From Chaenocephalus aceratus (Eukaryota > Chordata > Actinopteri > Perciformes > Channichthyidae), in assembly GCA_023974075.1 (NCBI GenBank), contig CM043808.1:25117578-25181577 (forward strand): a stretch of DNA of 64,000 nt. Direction: 5' to 3'. The notes under the pieces are model-generated. The model was not told the DNA's origin. It was given only the letters and a program-made list of their open reading frames with translations, and ran no database searches. Shown in pieces: positions 52,283 to 62,392 of this stretch (its first letter is position 1; each line of letters begins with the position of its first letter). Both the position numbers and the translations under genes were made by a program.

Positions 52283-52575
52283 TTTGCACCTTATGTAATT
52301 GTGTTCATTGTTTTGTTTGGGACCAGGGGAACAGTTTTATCAATGAATGTACTGTACTGCCTTTTATATTGATGACGGTAACGACTCGTGTATTGTGAAA
52401 AAATAAACGAATTTTAAAAAAAAGCCACATTTATTTATATAGTCGCTTTTATCAATGTATTGCATCTTCTGTGGTCAATTTTAAGGGACATATTAATGAA
52501 AGCAGGTTCTGCGTCAACCAGTACCCTCATAATTTCAAGAAAATGCAGAGAAGCATCAACATATGTAGCAATGAT
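52283..52575 (+). pseudogene. Duplicate of ttc32 upstream region, left half
   Basis: Matches 40095-40400 (for example TTCATTGTTTTGTTTGG, GTACTGTACTGCCTTTTATA, GTGGTCAATTTTAAG, GTCAACCAGTACCCTCATAA). It is cut at TAGCAATGAT (52566-52575), where the RTE insertion begins. It lies 97 bases after the zpax-like stop. Confidence 0.9.
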
Positions 52576-53384
52576 CCAGCTTCTCCCGCTTATCCGTAAT
52601 AAGTGCATTCACTCTTTTTTACAGTTAGTGAGATGAACGGCGCTGCATGGAGTCTACCATACAGGTGTATGCTGGACCCACTTAGGTTCACTAATGGAGT
52701 CATTTACATGTTCATCAGTCGGTCTTGTTCTGTATTTAGATTTCATTCATGCCAGAAAAAGCTGCTTCACAAAGGGATGTATACAGAACCAAATAAAGCA
52801 GACATGTTCAGTGCGGCTTGGTGAATGTTCTTATATAGTTTTCTGGGCGTACAAGGCTCCAGAAATGTTGTGAGTTTTGCTGAGACTTAAGCTGAACATG
52901 ATTTTGTAGATTTATAACCTCCATCTCCACAGGATTGACACTAAACATTGCAGCCATCTTTTCTTCTTCTTCGTGTTGACATGACATTATAAACCATAAT
53001 TAATCAATAGGTCTAGCCTCCCTATATCTGTGTGGGACATTTTTCCATCCTCAAAAAACTAATACTTCTGCAGTCTAGCTGCAGCTTATAGCAACGGTCT
53101 TCTGTTAAAAAAAGGACACTGAATGTCCTGAATGAGGCATCACACACATGACTTGAGTCTGAACTCATCAGCAGACAAGGAGTATTTACAACAGCATTAT
53201 AAAAACAAAAATACTGCATGTGGGTGCACACTTACATTCTCTGTTTTACTGTTACATGAATCCCATGAATGTATGAGATTAAGTTAGCTTCATTATATCT
53301 CATTGATTAAGTGAATAATAAAGTTTCTATCGGGTCACTGTCAGCCTGTCACTCATTATTTTCAGGAGGGGGCGGGGCTTAGAG

Positions 53385-53898
53385 GAACAGAGAGGAGACG
53401 GTGATCGCGGAAGCTTTCCTCCTGCCTTCACAAACTTTACACGCGTATTTATCAACTGAAAATAGCAAGAGGACATTCATACTCTGCAATCCAAGACTTG
53501 ATTAAATCCACCAAAAACCTGACATTACGATAACGAGTGTTTTTCAAAAACACAAATCCCTCCCTGTGTGTCTCTGAGCCGCAGCGACGCGGCCTGATTC
53601 AGAGCGGGTCATTCTGCAGTTGGTTCTGACTGGTGCTGCTGCTGGAGAAAGCAGACTGCTCCGTGTGTGGTGTCGCTGTGCCGCTGTCACGTCTGTTCCT
53701 TGATCTCTGCGTCACCGACCAATTTTATATTCGTGTGACAGAAACAATTCTAAAATAAAAAAACTTTATTGTCCGGCCGCGGCCGAAAAATCAAGAAGCA
53801 ACGTCACTACGCTATAATCGATAATCGAGCGGCGAGCTACTGAAAAGCTGCCCGCGAGCTACCGGTAGCTCGCGATCGACGTGTTGGAGACCCCTGCT
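53385..53898. mobile_element. hAT end fragment
   Basis: Ends with GAGCTACCGGTAGCTCGCGA and GTGTTGGAGACCCCTG, the inverted form of the CAGGGGTCTCCAACACG terminus common in fish hAT elements. The other end is not located with confidence, so the left limit is approximate. No open frame. Confidence 0.5.
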
Positions 53899-54240
53899 TT
53901 AAACCAATCAATGTTGTGTAATTAACAAGGATAATCTGGTGTTTTTTTGTCGATGAGTAGTGCAGATATCACTGTAAAATCAATCGACAGTAAGAGGAAT
54001 ACTTTCGGGTGTACAATTCTCCGTTCTCCAATGGGAATGGACGCTCACATTGCCTTTAAGGGCAGCCGACATAAACGAATGCCGTGCTTCCATGAGCGTC
54101 AAATCCCGACGCAGATGGGAATACATTGCAATCAGTTGAAAGCTATTTGCGGCCCTTTATGACGCTGAAGGAGCCTAGGAGCGTCACAATTGGACGCCAC
54201 GGACACTGACCAAACGTCGCTATTGGACGCTTAGGGAGTG
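53899..54240. repeat. Arm related to ttc32-intron element (inverse of 57770-58080)
   Basis: Contains TGTTGTGTAATTAACAAGGATAATC, GTCGATGAGTAGTGCAGATATC, GTGTACAATTCTCCGTT and GCCGTGCTTCCATGAGCGTC. Each appears reverse-complemented in 57770-58080, about 3.5 kb away. It also resembles 44540-44640. Confidence 0.75.
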
Positions 54241-55374
54241 AGAGTGTGTTGCCCAGGTGGCATCCTAACTAGGTGCCCGAACCACCTCAACTGGCTCCTT
54301 TCGACGCGAAGGAGGAGCGGCTCAACTCCGAGTCCCTCCCTGATGACCGAATTTTCTCACCTTATCCCTAAGGGAGACACCAGCCACCCGGCGGAGAAAA
54401 CCCATCTCGGCCGCTTGTATCCGCGATCTCGTTCTTTCGGTCATGACCCATCCTTCATGACCATAGGTGAGGGTAGGAACGAAAATGGCCCGGTAGACAG
54501 AGAGCTTTGCCTTCTGGCTCAGCTCCCTTCTCGTCACAACGGTGCGGTAAAGCGACTGCAGTGCTGCTCCGATTCTCCGGCCCATCTCACGCTCCATTAT
54601 TCCTTCACTCGAGAACAAGCCCCCGAGATACTTGAACTCCTTCACTTGGGGTAAGGACTCATTCCCTACTTGGAGTGGACAGTCCATCGGTTTCCTGCTG
54701 AGAACCATGGCCATGGGTGCTGATACTCATCCCAGCCGTTTCACACTCGGTTGCAAACCGATCCAGTGAGTGCTGAAGGTCGCAGACCGATGAAGCCATT
54801 AGAACCACATCATCTGCAAAAAGCAGTGGTGCAATCCTTAGTCCACCAAACTGCAGACCCCACGACTACGCCTCGAAATCCGATCCATGTATATTACAAA
54901 CAGGATTGGTGACAAAGCGCAGCCCTGGCGGAGGCCAACCCTCACTGGAAATGGGTCCGACTTACTGCCGAGGAGCCGGACACAGCTCTCGCTTTGGGAG
55001 TACAGAGATTGGATGGCCCCGAGTAGAGACCCCCTCACCCCATACTCCCGCAGCACCTCCCACAGTAACTCCCTGGGAACTCGGTCATACACCTTCTCCA
55101 AGTCTACAAAACACATGTAGACCGGATAAGCGTACTCCCAGGCCCCCTCCAGGATCCTAGCGAGAGTAAAAAGCTGATCCGTCGTTCCACGACCAGGAGG
55201 GAATCCGCATTGTTCCTCCTCAATCTGAGGTTCGACAATCGGCCTGACCCTCCTTTCGAGTACCTTGGATTAAACTTTCCCGGGGAGGCTGAGTAGTGTG
55301 ATGCCTCTGTAATTGGCACACACCCTCTGATCCCCCTTTTTAAAAAGGGGAACCACCACCCCGGTAGCAATGAT

Positions 55375-55723
55375 ATCCTATATAATAAACAACTAAAAAT
55401 GATAAGTTGATTTAACAATGAAACAAATGTTGAACAAGTTGAACAAACAAATGAAAGACGTTCTGAAGTTATTATTGCCCCGCCTACTTGAGACGCACTA
55501 AAACATGATTGGGCGTTTTTTTCTGCATGTGGTCACTTCCGCCTTTAGGAAACACAACAAACCTTAACAGAATTCACAGCCAATGGAGCAAGACAACCCT
55601 CAAATACTTGCAAATGCTCACTCTGAGTTTAAAAACTAGAACTTCAAATGTGCAGAAAAACTGTATACAAAGTTTATCTCCTACTTACAGTCCAGGTACT
55701 CTTTGTTCAATTTTTGGCGATGT
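55375..55723 (+). pseudogene. Duplicate of ttc32 promoter and exon 1 (dead copy)
   Basis: Matches 40409-40767, including the start ATG at 55583 and the splice donor (CAGTCCAG|GTACT). The copied exon reads MEQDNPQILANAHSEFKN and then TAG at 55637-55639, where ttc32 has CAG. Other small indels precede it. No copies of exons 2 or 3 were seen nearby, so it cannot make TTC32. Confidence 0.92.
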
Positions 55724-55739
55724 CTGTACTAGCAGTACT

Positions 55740-56600
55740 CGAGTTGAGGCGGGATGGCATCCCCCCTGAAATAAAAACGGTCAAAATCATCCCCCTTCTA
55801 AAACTGCCATTCCCCCTTTCCATCCCTTATGTAATTTTATCAATGAACGTGGCACTGCTATTACTGCTATTTCAACATTAATTTTGCGCATTTTGAGTAA
55901 AATACTGTGGGCGAGGAAGCACGCACACACGCAATGACATTTTTACCGAGTCACTGACACTATACTATGAGAGTGCCCTAGAGGGCGCCGTGATGCGCCC
56001 GTTTGATCGATGCCAGAAGCGCAGGTAACGGTCATCACAATGGCCAAGCGACCAGGAGGACAACGAGATCTGAAGGACTTCATATTTAAAAATAACATTT
56101 CAGGTAATTCAAGTCAGTAATCTTAGTCATCATTACTTTAGTCACCAAAGGTGGAATCTATGGACATAAGCAGCAATAACAACTTAGTTTGGAGTTTAGC
56201 TACGTTTTTCTCTCGTGTTAGCTAGCTGGTAAGACTCAAAACTGTTGATGAAATGATACGACCAGCACCAGAAGAGCTGAAACCCCTCCTTCAAGCAGTG
56301 AACACTCTGGTCATCTCCACAGCTGAGTGTGAACGTGGGTTTAGTCAGATGAACATTTTAACCACAACTAGAATCTCCCTAGAGGTAAAAAGCATGTCAG
56401 CCATGGTTTTCATCTAGTGTGTTGGCCCTCCACTGAACAAGTTCAGACCAGAGGTATATGTCAAGACTTGGCTTCAAAGCCATTGCTAAGCAAACAATCC
56501 GCAAGCAAGAGCCAGAAAAATTGAGACCAAAAAGCATGATTATGAACATCTTTGGAAACTTCTATGATATGGGGGAGAGTGGAGTCGGCCAACAAATCCT
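55740..56600 (+). pseudogene. hAT transposase relic (N- and C-terminal parts)
   Basis: Start-like exon at 56041: MAKRPGGQRDLKDFIFKNN followed by a GT. The C-terminal dimerisation part is at about 56251-56488: EELKPLLQAVNTLVISTAEC, then ERGFSQMNILTTTRISLEVK, a TAG at 56416-56418, then GPPLNKFRPEVYVKTWL. STAECERGFSQMN with GPP...V.SWL is the typical end of ZBED/KIAA1586-like hAT proteins. The catalytic middle is missing, so it is a decayed or deleted element. Limits are approximate. Confidence 0.7.
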
Positions 56601-56621
56601 CACTCCCAGGTCGGCCTATGT

Positions 56622-57692
56622 CAGGGGGGGGGAACCTTTTTCCTCTCAAGGGCCATTTCAATTGTTTCAACATCCTCCGAGGGCCGTACAAATTCTTGAC
56701 CTCTGCTTAAAAATCACAGCCCATTCATTTGGCCTTTCTTTCATGCTGTGCAAAGAAAAAGCAACCTCTTAGTCCAGATATCTCACCATGACTCGCGCAT
56801 GCATGCACATGCACGGTGTGGCATGACCACCAAACAGAAAGATATGGACACAAGATGTGTGCAAATGTATTTAGTTTCCTATCCATGTGGACATTATTTA
56901 AGTGGGGGGGACCTAACCCCCTCTAGGGGGGTCCGGGGGCATGATCCCCCAGGAAGATTTGTTTTTAAAATATTGAAGTTAAAAGCATCAATCTGGTGCA
57001 CTTTGAGAGCAAAATGAAGAGATCTATGGATACATCTCTCAACACCCATATGAAACAGAACTGTAAGCAGATTTACTTTTTCTTTATGGATATTTTACAA
57101 ATCACTCTCCTTTCAAACTGTATTCTTGTTTATTAATAACAACTTTTGTTTACTGTCATATAGTATTTTATAGCCTACCTGTTTACTTTATTCTCTTGTT
57201 TTTTGATAACTATAATGATCATATAAAGATGTGCCTTTACCTCACTGGTTGGAGAAAAAGCTTCTTATATTCGTTAGCATAGCTAGCTAACCAGATGCTA
57301 ATAACAACAAAGTTATTGACTGTATGATCAGTATGACAGATGAACAGATCGCCACTGGGCTTACAACTAAAGACACAGCCACGCAAAAACTGCAGCATGT
57401 GTACGGATTTATGGATACTGCAATTTTTGAAGTCCCGTAGCGGCGTTCTGGTGCTCTCCGTCAGAACTGCACCCCTGTCAGACGAGACATATACCACGTG
57501 ATGACACGTTAGGCTCGTGTTGTGTTCAAGGACCATGACCGTTGCCAGGAAAAACAGGCACTCGCTTGTTTAATTATGTTGCGGTCTAGATTTCTTTAAT
57601 TGTTTGCGTGTGTTTATAAATTACCTCGAGGGCCATACAGAATGGTCTCGCGGGCCGTATACGGCCCGGGGGCCGGAGGTTCCCCACCCCTG
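56622..57692. mobile_element. Non-autonomous hAT element, 1071 bp
   Basis: Ends CAGGGGGGGGGAACCTTTTT and GGAGGTTCCCCACCCCTG are inverted repeats of the CAGGGGTGGGGAACCT class, with TACGGCCC-type sequence subterminally. A perfect 8-bp duplication GCCTATGT flanks it (56614-56621 and 57693-57700). No transposase. It contains a LINE-like or unknown AT-rich centre. Inserted just after the hAT relic. Confidence 0.92.
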
Positions 57693-57769
57693 GCCTATGT
57701 TGACGTTATGTCAAGTCCCCTGTGTCGGCTTTTTCCAACGCAAGGTGGGGGGGCTTTGAGTCCATTTCC

Positions 57770-58937
57770 AACGCAAGGGGGGTGCCCTTAGCGTCCATTT
57801 TCAGCTTTCCGGGATGTCCATATGCTTCTATGGACGCTCATGGAAGCACGGCATTCGTTTGTGTCGACTGCCCTTAAAGGCAATGTGAGCGTCCACTCTC
57901 ATTGGATAACGGAGAATTGTACACCCGGAAGTAAGTATTCCCCTTACTGTCGATTGATTTTACAGTGATATCTGCACTACTCATCGACTAAAAAACACCA
58001 GATTATCCTTGTTAATTACACAACATTGGTTGGTTTAAATTGTGTGCAATGCTTTTGTATTTTTCCCCTTCGATTCGGAGAAACAAATATTTTTTCAGAG
58101 TAAAGGATGGCAGAAGACACTACACTACCCAGAATCCCCAGCTATCGTTTGGACTACACCATGTGCTCTGTTTGACAAACCCCGTGATAGTCCTCAAGCT
58201 CTGTCAGTACGCTTCTCCATGTTTGTGATTGGTCGAATGTTCCAGATACCACCCCTTTCATGTGAACGCGCACCTAACTAGATAGGACACGGCTGGCTTG
58301 AGCGAACGAGTTGATAGCCAGCGTTGTAGGACAGTTTAGCGAGAGCGGCTTCGTTTTGGATTAAGTCAACCGGATAACTCAAAACATATCCAGGATAGGT
58401 TGAACTAGATTCGTAGTATACCCCCCAGGTTAGGTTGCAGGCTAAGAGCTCAACTCAGTGAAAGCACTACCTGCTGACCAATCAGAGCTCAGTGTGCGGA
58501 GTTTAAAGCGATCAAGTCATATTACAGGAGAAAGGAAATACAGAAAAGCTGCCGTTGCAGGAAAGACGGCCGGCAAAATTCACCGACTGTGTGAACGTGA
58601 ACATTAATAGAATATCACCTCCCATCTTCAGAGAAATATGACTATTATAACATTAGCGTTAAGAAAGCTTACTTAAATATCTGCCACAACATAAGTAACC
58701 GGATCAGAGTAACATTAAGTACAGTCCGCGGCATATCACTTCATAATGTATCATATATTTCCATATCTGAGTCAGCTGAGCCGTATCTGGCCGTGCAACA
58801 CTCACAGCGTCACATACTGTATGCAGAAGTATTATTTTAAGTAACACATTAAGTTGACGAAACACTGGAGTCAAATGTAATTAAAGTCAGATCCACTCGT
58901 GTCTTAGACGGGGCAGTGATATCATAAACCTGTTAAT
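57770..58937. mobile_element. Rearranged copies of the ttc32-intron element
   Basis: 57770-58080 is the inverted partner of 53899-54240. 58090-58200 matches 42725-42840 (ACACTACACTACCCAGAATC). 58206-58410 matches 45295-45495 (TCCATGTTTGTGATTGGTCG, GAACGCGCACCTAACTAGAT). 58433-58885 matches 41715-42165 (GGTTAGGTTGCAGGCTAAGA, AAAGCGATCAAGTCATATTA). 58887-58938 matches 45067-45120 (CAGATCCACTCGTGTCTTAG). The block order is permuted relative to 41567-45511. It is broken at 58938 by the L2 insertion. Confidence 0.8.
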
Positions 58938-61900
58938 GTAAGGCAAGGCAAGGCAAGGCAAGTTTATTTATAGAGCACTTTTCAACACAAGGCAATTCAA
59001 AGTGCTTTACACAAAAAAAAAAAAAAAAATGAAAGACATTAAGCATTAAAAAAGAAAAGCTAATCAAATAAACATTAAGAAAAAAATACATGGATAAAAG
59101 TTACATTGCAGTCTAAAATATAAATAGTTCAATTAAACATTACAAGAAAAAGTACATGGATAAAAGTTACAGTGCAGTTTAAGATATGAATAGTTCAAGT
59201 AAAAGCAGCGACAAAAAGAAAAGTCTTCAGCCTGGATTTAAAAGTAGTCAGAGTTGCAGCGGACCTGCAGGTTTCTGGGAGTTTGTTCCAGATATTTGGA
59301 GCATAATAACTGAACGCTGCTTCTCCATGTTTAGTTCTGACTCTGGGGACAGAAAGCTGACCAGTCCCTGAAGACCTGAGAGATCTGGATGGTTCATAGT
59401 TTAGCAGGAGGTCAGTAATGTATTTTGGGCCTAAACCATTCAGTGCTTTATAAACCAGCAGCAGTATTTTGAAATCTATTCTTTGACACACAGGAAGCCA
59501 GTGTAAAGACTTCAGAACAGGAGTGATGTGATCCACTTTCTTAGTGTTAGTGAGGACTCGAGCAGCGGCGTTCTGAATCAGCTGCAGCTTTCTAATAGAT
59601 TTTTTAGTGAGACCTGTGAAGACACCATTGCAGTAGTCGAGTCTACTGAAGATAAAGGCATGGACAAGTTTTTCCAAATCCTGCTGTGACATTAGTCTTT
59701 TAATCCTAGATATGTTCTTTAGGTGATAGTAGGCTGATTTAGTAACTGTTTTAATGTGACTGTTGAAACTCAGGTCAGAGTCCATGACTACACCTAGATT
59801 TCTGGCTTTATCTGTTGGTTTGAACATTGCACACTGAAGCTCAGCGCTAACTTTTAAACGTTCTGCCTTGGCTCCAAAAACCATTACCTCAGTTTTATCT
59901 TTGTTTAATTGGAGAAAGTTCTGACACATCCAGTCATTGATTTGTTCAATGCACTTACTCAGTGTTTGAATTGGAGCATAGTCTCCTGGTGAAATTGTTA
60001 CGTAAATGTGTGTGTCATCTGCATAGCTATGGTAACTTATTTTGTTGTTCTTCATTATCTGAGCCAGTGGTAGCATGTAGATGTTAAAGAGAAGAGGCCC
60101 CAAGATGGAGCCTTGAGGAACCCCACATGTCATATTTGTCAACTCAGATGTGTATTTACCGATAGAAACAAAGTTGTTTCTGTCCTTTAAGTAGGATTTA
60201 AACCAATTTAGAACTGTTTCCGAAAGTCCCACCCAGTTTTCCAGTCGGTCCAGTAATATGCTGTGGTCAACAGTGTCAAACGCAGCACTGAGATCTAATA
60301 ATACTAACACTGAAGTTCTGCCACTGTCTGTGTTTAAGTGGATGTCGTTAAAGACCTTTACAAGAGCAGTCTCAGTGCTGTGGTTTGGACGAAAGCCTGA
60401 CTGGAACACATCGAAACAGTTATTTAAATGCTAGAAATTACTCAACTGTTGAAAAACAACTTTTTCAATGATCTTACCTAGAAATGGCAGGTTTGATATG
60501 GGCCTGTAATTGTTCATTACTGAAGCATCTAGATTATTCTTTTTTAAGAGCGGTTTAATGACTGCAGTTTTCAGGGCCTGTGGAAAAATACCTGAGTGAA
60601 GAGATTTGTTTACTATATGAAGTAGTTCTGAGGCCATGCAAGGCAAAACATCTTTGAAAAATCCTGTTGGAATAACATCAAGGCAGCAGGAGGAGGACTT
60701 CAGAAGTTGTATAATGTCCTCCAGGTTTTTATCATTAATCTGATGGAATTGTGTCATGATGTCTGAATTGATGTTAAGTGGACACAGAGACAACACATTT
60801 GCTGTTCCTGATGCAGAGGCACTGACTGCTTGTCTGATTTTCTGAATTTTGTCAGTGAAAAAGGAGGCAAAATCATTGCACGCCCTGGTGGATAGAAATT
60901 CAGAGGCTACTGACACTGGGGGGTTAGTTAGTCTGTCGACGGTAGCAAACAAGGCACGTGCGTTGTTTTTGATTTTGGTAATGATGTCAGAGAAGAATGA
61001 TTGTCGTGCGTTTTTCAATTCCAAATTATAAAGGCCAAGTCTCTCTTTATAAATCTCAAAGTGAACCTGGAGATTTGTTTTTCGCCACCTGCGTTCAGCT
61101 TTTCGACATTCTCTTTTTTCTGTTTTAACGGTCATGGCCTTTCTCCATGGAGATATTTTCTTCCCAATCACTTCCTTTACCTTAATTGGAGCAATGGCAT
61201 CTATAACATTTTTAATTTTTGAATTAAAATGATCTACTAGCTCATTTACTGAGGTGTTAGCAGGGGCAAGTGTGGAAGAAAAATTCTGAGTAAACATTTC
61301 CCTAGTATTTTCAGTTAAACATCGCTTTGTGGTTACCTCTTTTTGAACACTTGTGTGAACAGAAATAGAGCTCTCAAAGAAAACACAGGAATGGTCAGAC
61401 AGTGCAACATCAGTCACCACAACCTTAGAGATATTCAGACCCTTTGAGATAATTAAGTCCAGAGTGTGCCCCTTATTGTGCGTGGGCTCCGTCACATGCT
61501 GAGTCAGTCCATAGCTATCAAGAACACAAAACAGTTCTTTAGCCCCTCTGTCCTGGGGGTTGTCAACATGGATGTTAAAATCACCAACAATGACTAGACG
61601 GTCAAAGTCAATACACACTATAGACAGCAGTTCAGTAAGGTCATCAAAAAAGCTTGCACAGTATTTGGGTGGCCTATAGATATTTAGGAACAGAGCTCGA
61701 GAGGAGCATTTCAGCTGAAGGGCCACATATTCAAAAGAATCAAAGTTTCCATACGATGTCTTCCTGCATTGAATGGAATCATTGAACAGAATAGCAACTC
61801 CACCCCCTTTCTTATGCATTCTTTCCTGACTCATAAAACTAAAGTTGGGAGGGGTTGATTCGATAAGAACAGCTGCACTGTTATTTTGTTCAATCCAAGT

Positions 61901-62392
61901 TTCTGTTAAAAACATAAAATCAAGATTGTGCTCAGTGATAAAATCATTGATTAAAAATGTTTTTCCTGCCAAAGACCTGACATTTAATAAAGCTAGTTTA
62001 AGTTCGTTAAACACACTATCAGTCATGTTTTTTGTAACAAGCTGTGGCTGACATGGAATCACTGCTAAATTAGATAAACTCACACAAACGTTTGAGTGCT
62101 TCCTGTATCTAAGATCATTCACCGCTCTTAATCTATTACCTATCAACACAGATATCGGCAAAGCTACTGGCAGGCAGGGCCCGGGCATGTCCTGGAAAGA
62201 GTTGAGAGTGCCATACGCCCTTGAGCCTGGACCCAGCAGATATCAGTTTGCAGATTGTTTTGGTTTGGATGATTGTGGTAGGCATGGTGATGAAGTCGGG
62301 GGAGATGGTGCGCGTCTCTGCTTTGGTGATTTTGGTGGGCGTCGTTGAGGAGCGGGGGTAAAGGACATGCTGCCAGCCCTGCGTATCGCCTT
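58938..62392 (-). mobile_element. L2-type LINE, near full coding length
   Basis: Whole element on the minus strand. The 3' terminus is at 58938-58961 with TTGCC repeats (plus-strand AAGGC) preceded by AAAGTGCTCTATAAATAAAC. Coding region 59192-62188. The right edge is set where the RTE tail (TGGATGGATGGA) begins. The LINE entered another repeat after GTTAATGTA, as shown by the uninterrupted match at 45115. Confidence 0.85.
59192..62188 (-). CDS. L2-type ORF2: endonuclease and reverse transcriptase, one stop
   Basis: Target-primed reverse transcription protein. One frame from 62188 down to the stop at 59192-59194, broken only by TAG at 60428-60430. N-terminal part (585 codons, 60431-62188): apurinic-like endonuclease with KLALLNVRSL, LFLTETW, YRPPKYCASF, IVGDFNIHVD and SDHSCVFFE. 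C-terminal part (from 60427; next Met at 60409): reverse transcriptase with QSGFRPNHSTETAL, LLDLSAAFDTVDH, GVPQGSILGPLLF and the catalytic YADDTHIYV, then RLDYCNGVF and FKILLLVYKAL, typical of fish L2 (CR1/L2 group). The stop lies between FQQLSNF and HLNNCFDVFQSGF with no frame change. No separate ORF1 was recognised upstream. Confidence 0.88.

Larger units (their letters stand above)
52576..55364 (-). mobile_element. 5'-truncated RTE-type LINE insertion with nested elements
   Basis: Flanked by a perfect 10-bp duplication TAGCAATGAT (52566-52575 and 55365-55374) inside the duplicated ttc32 segment. The 3' end is CGGATAAGCGGGAGAAG on the minus strand (52578-52597). Coding remnants at 54251-55364 match 62628-63760: QVKEFKYLGGLFSSEG, ELSQKAKLSVYRAIFVPTLT, MCFVDLEKVYDRVPRELLWE. 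Breaks relative to the intact copy include a deletion near 54715 that removes the segment around EAMVLSRK and a frameshift at 54865. About 52598-54240 is later-inserted material. Confidence 0.85.

Noticed and set aside
54251..55418. Several minus-strand reverse-transcriptase frames as genes
   Set aside because: Frameshifted pieces of one decayed RTE copy.
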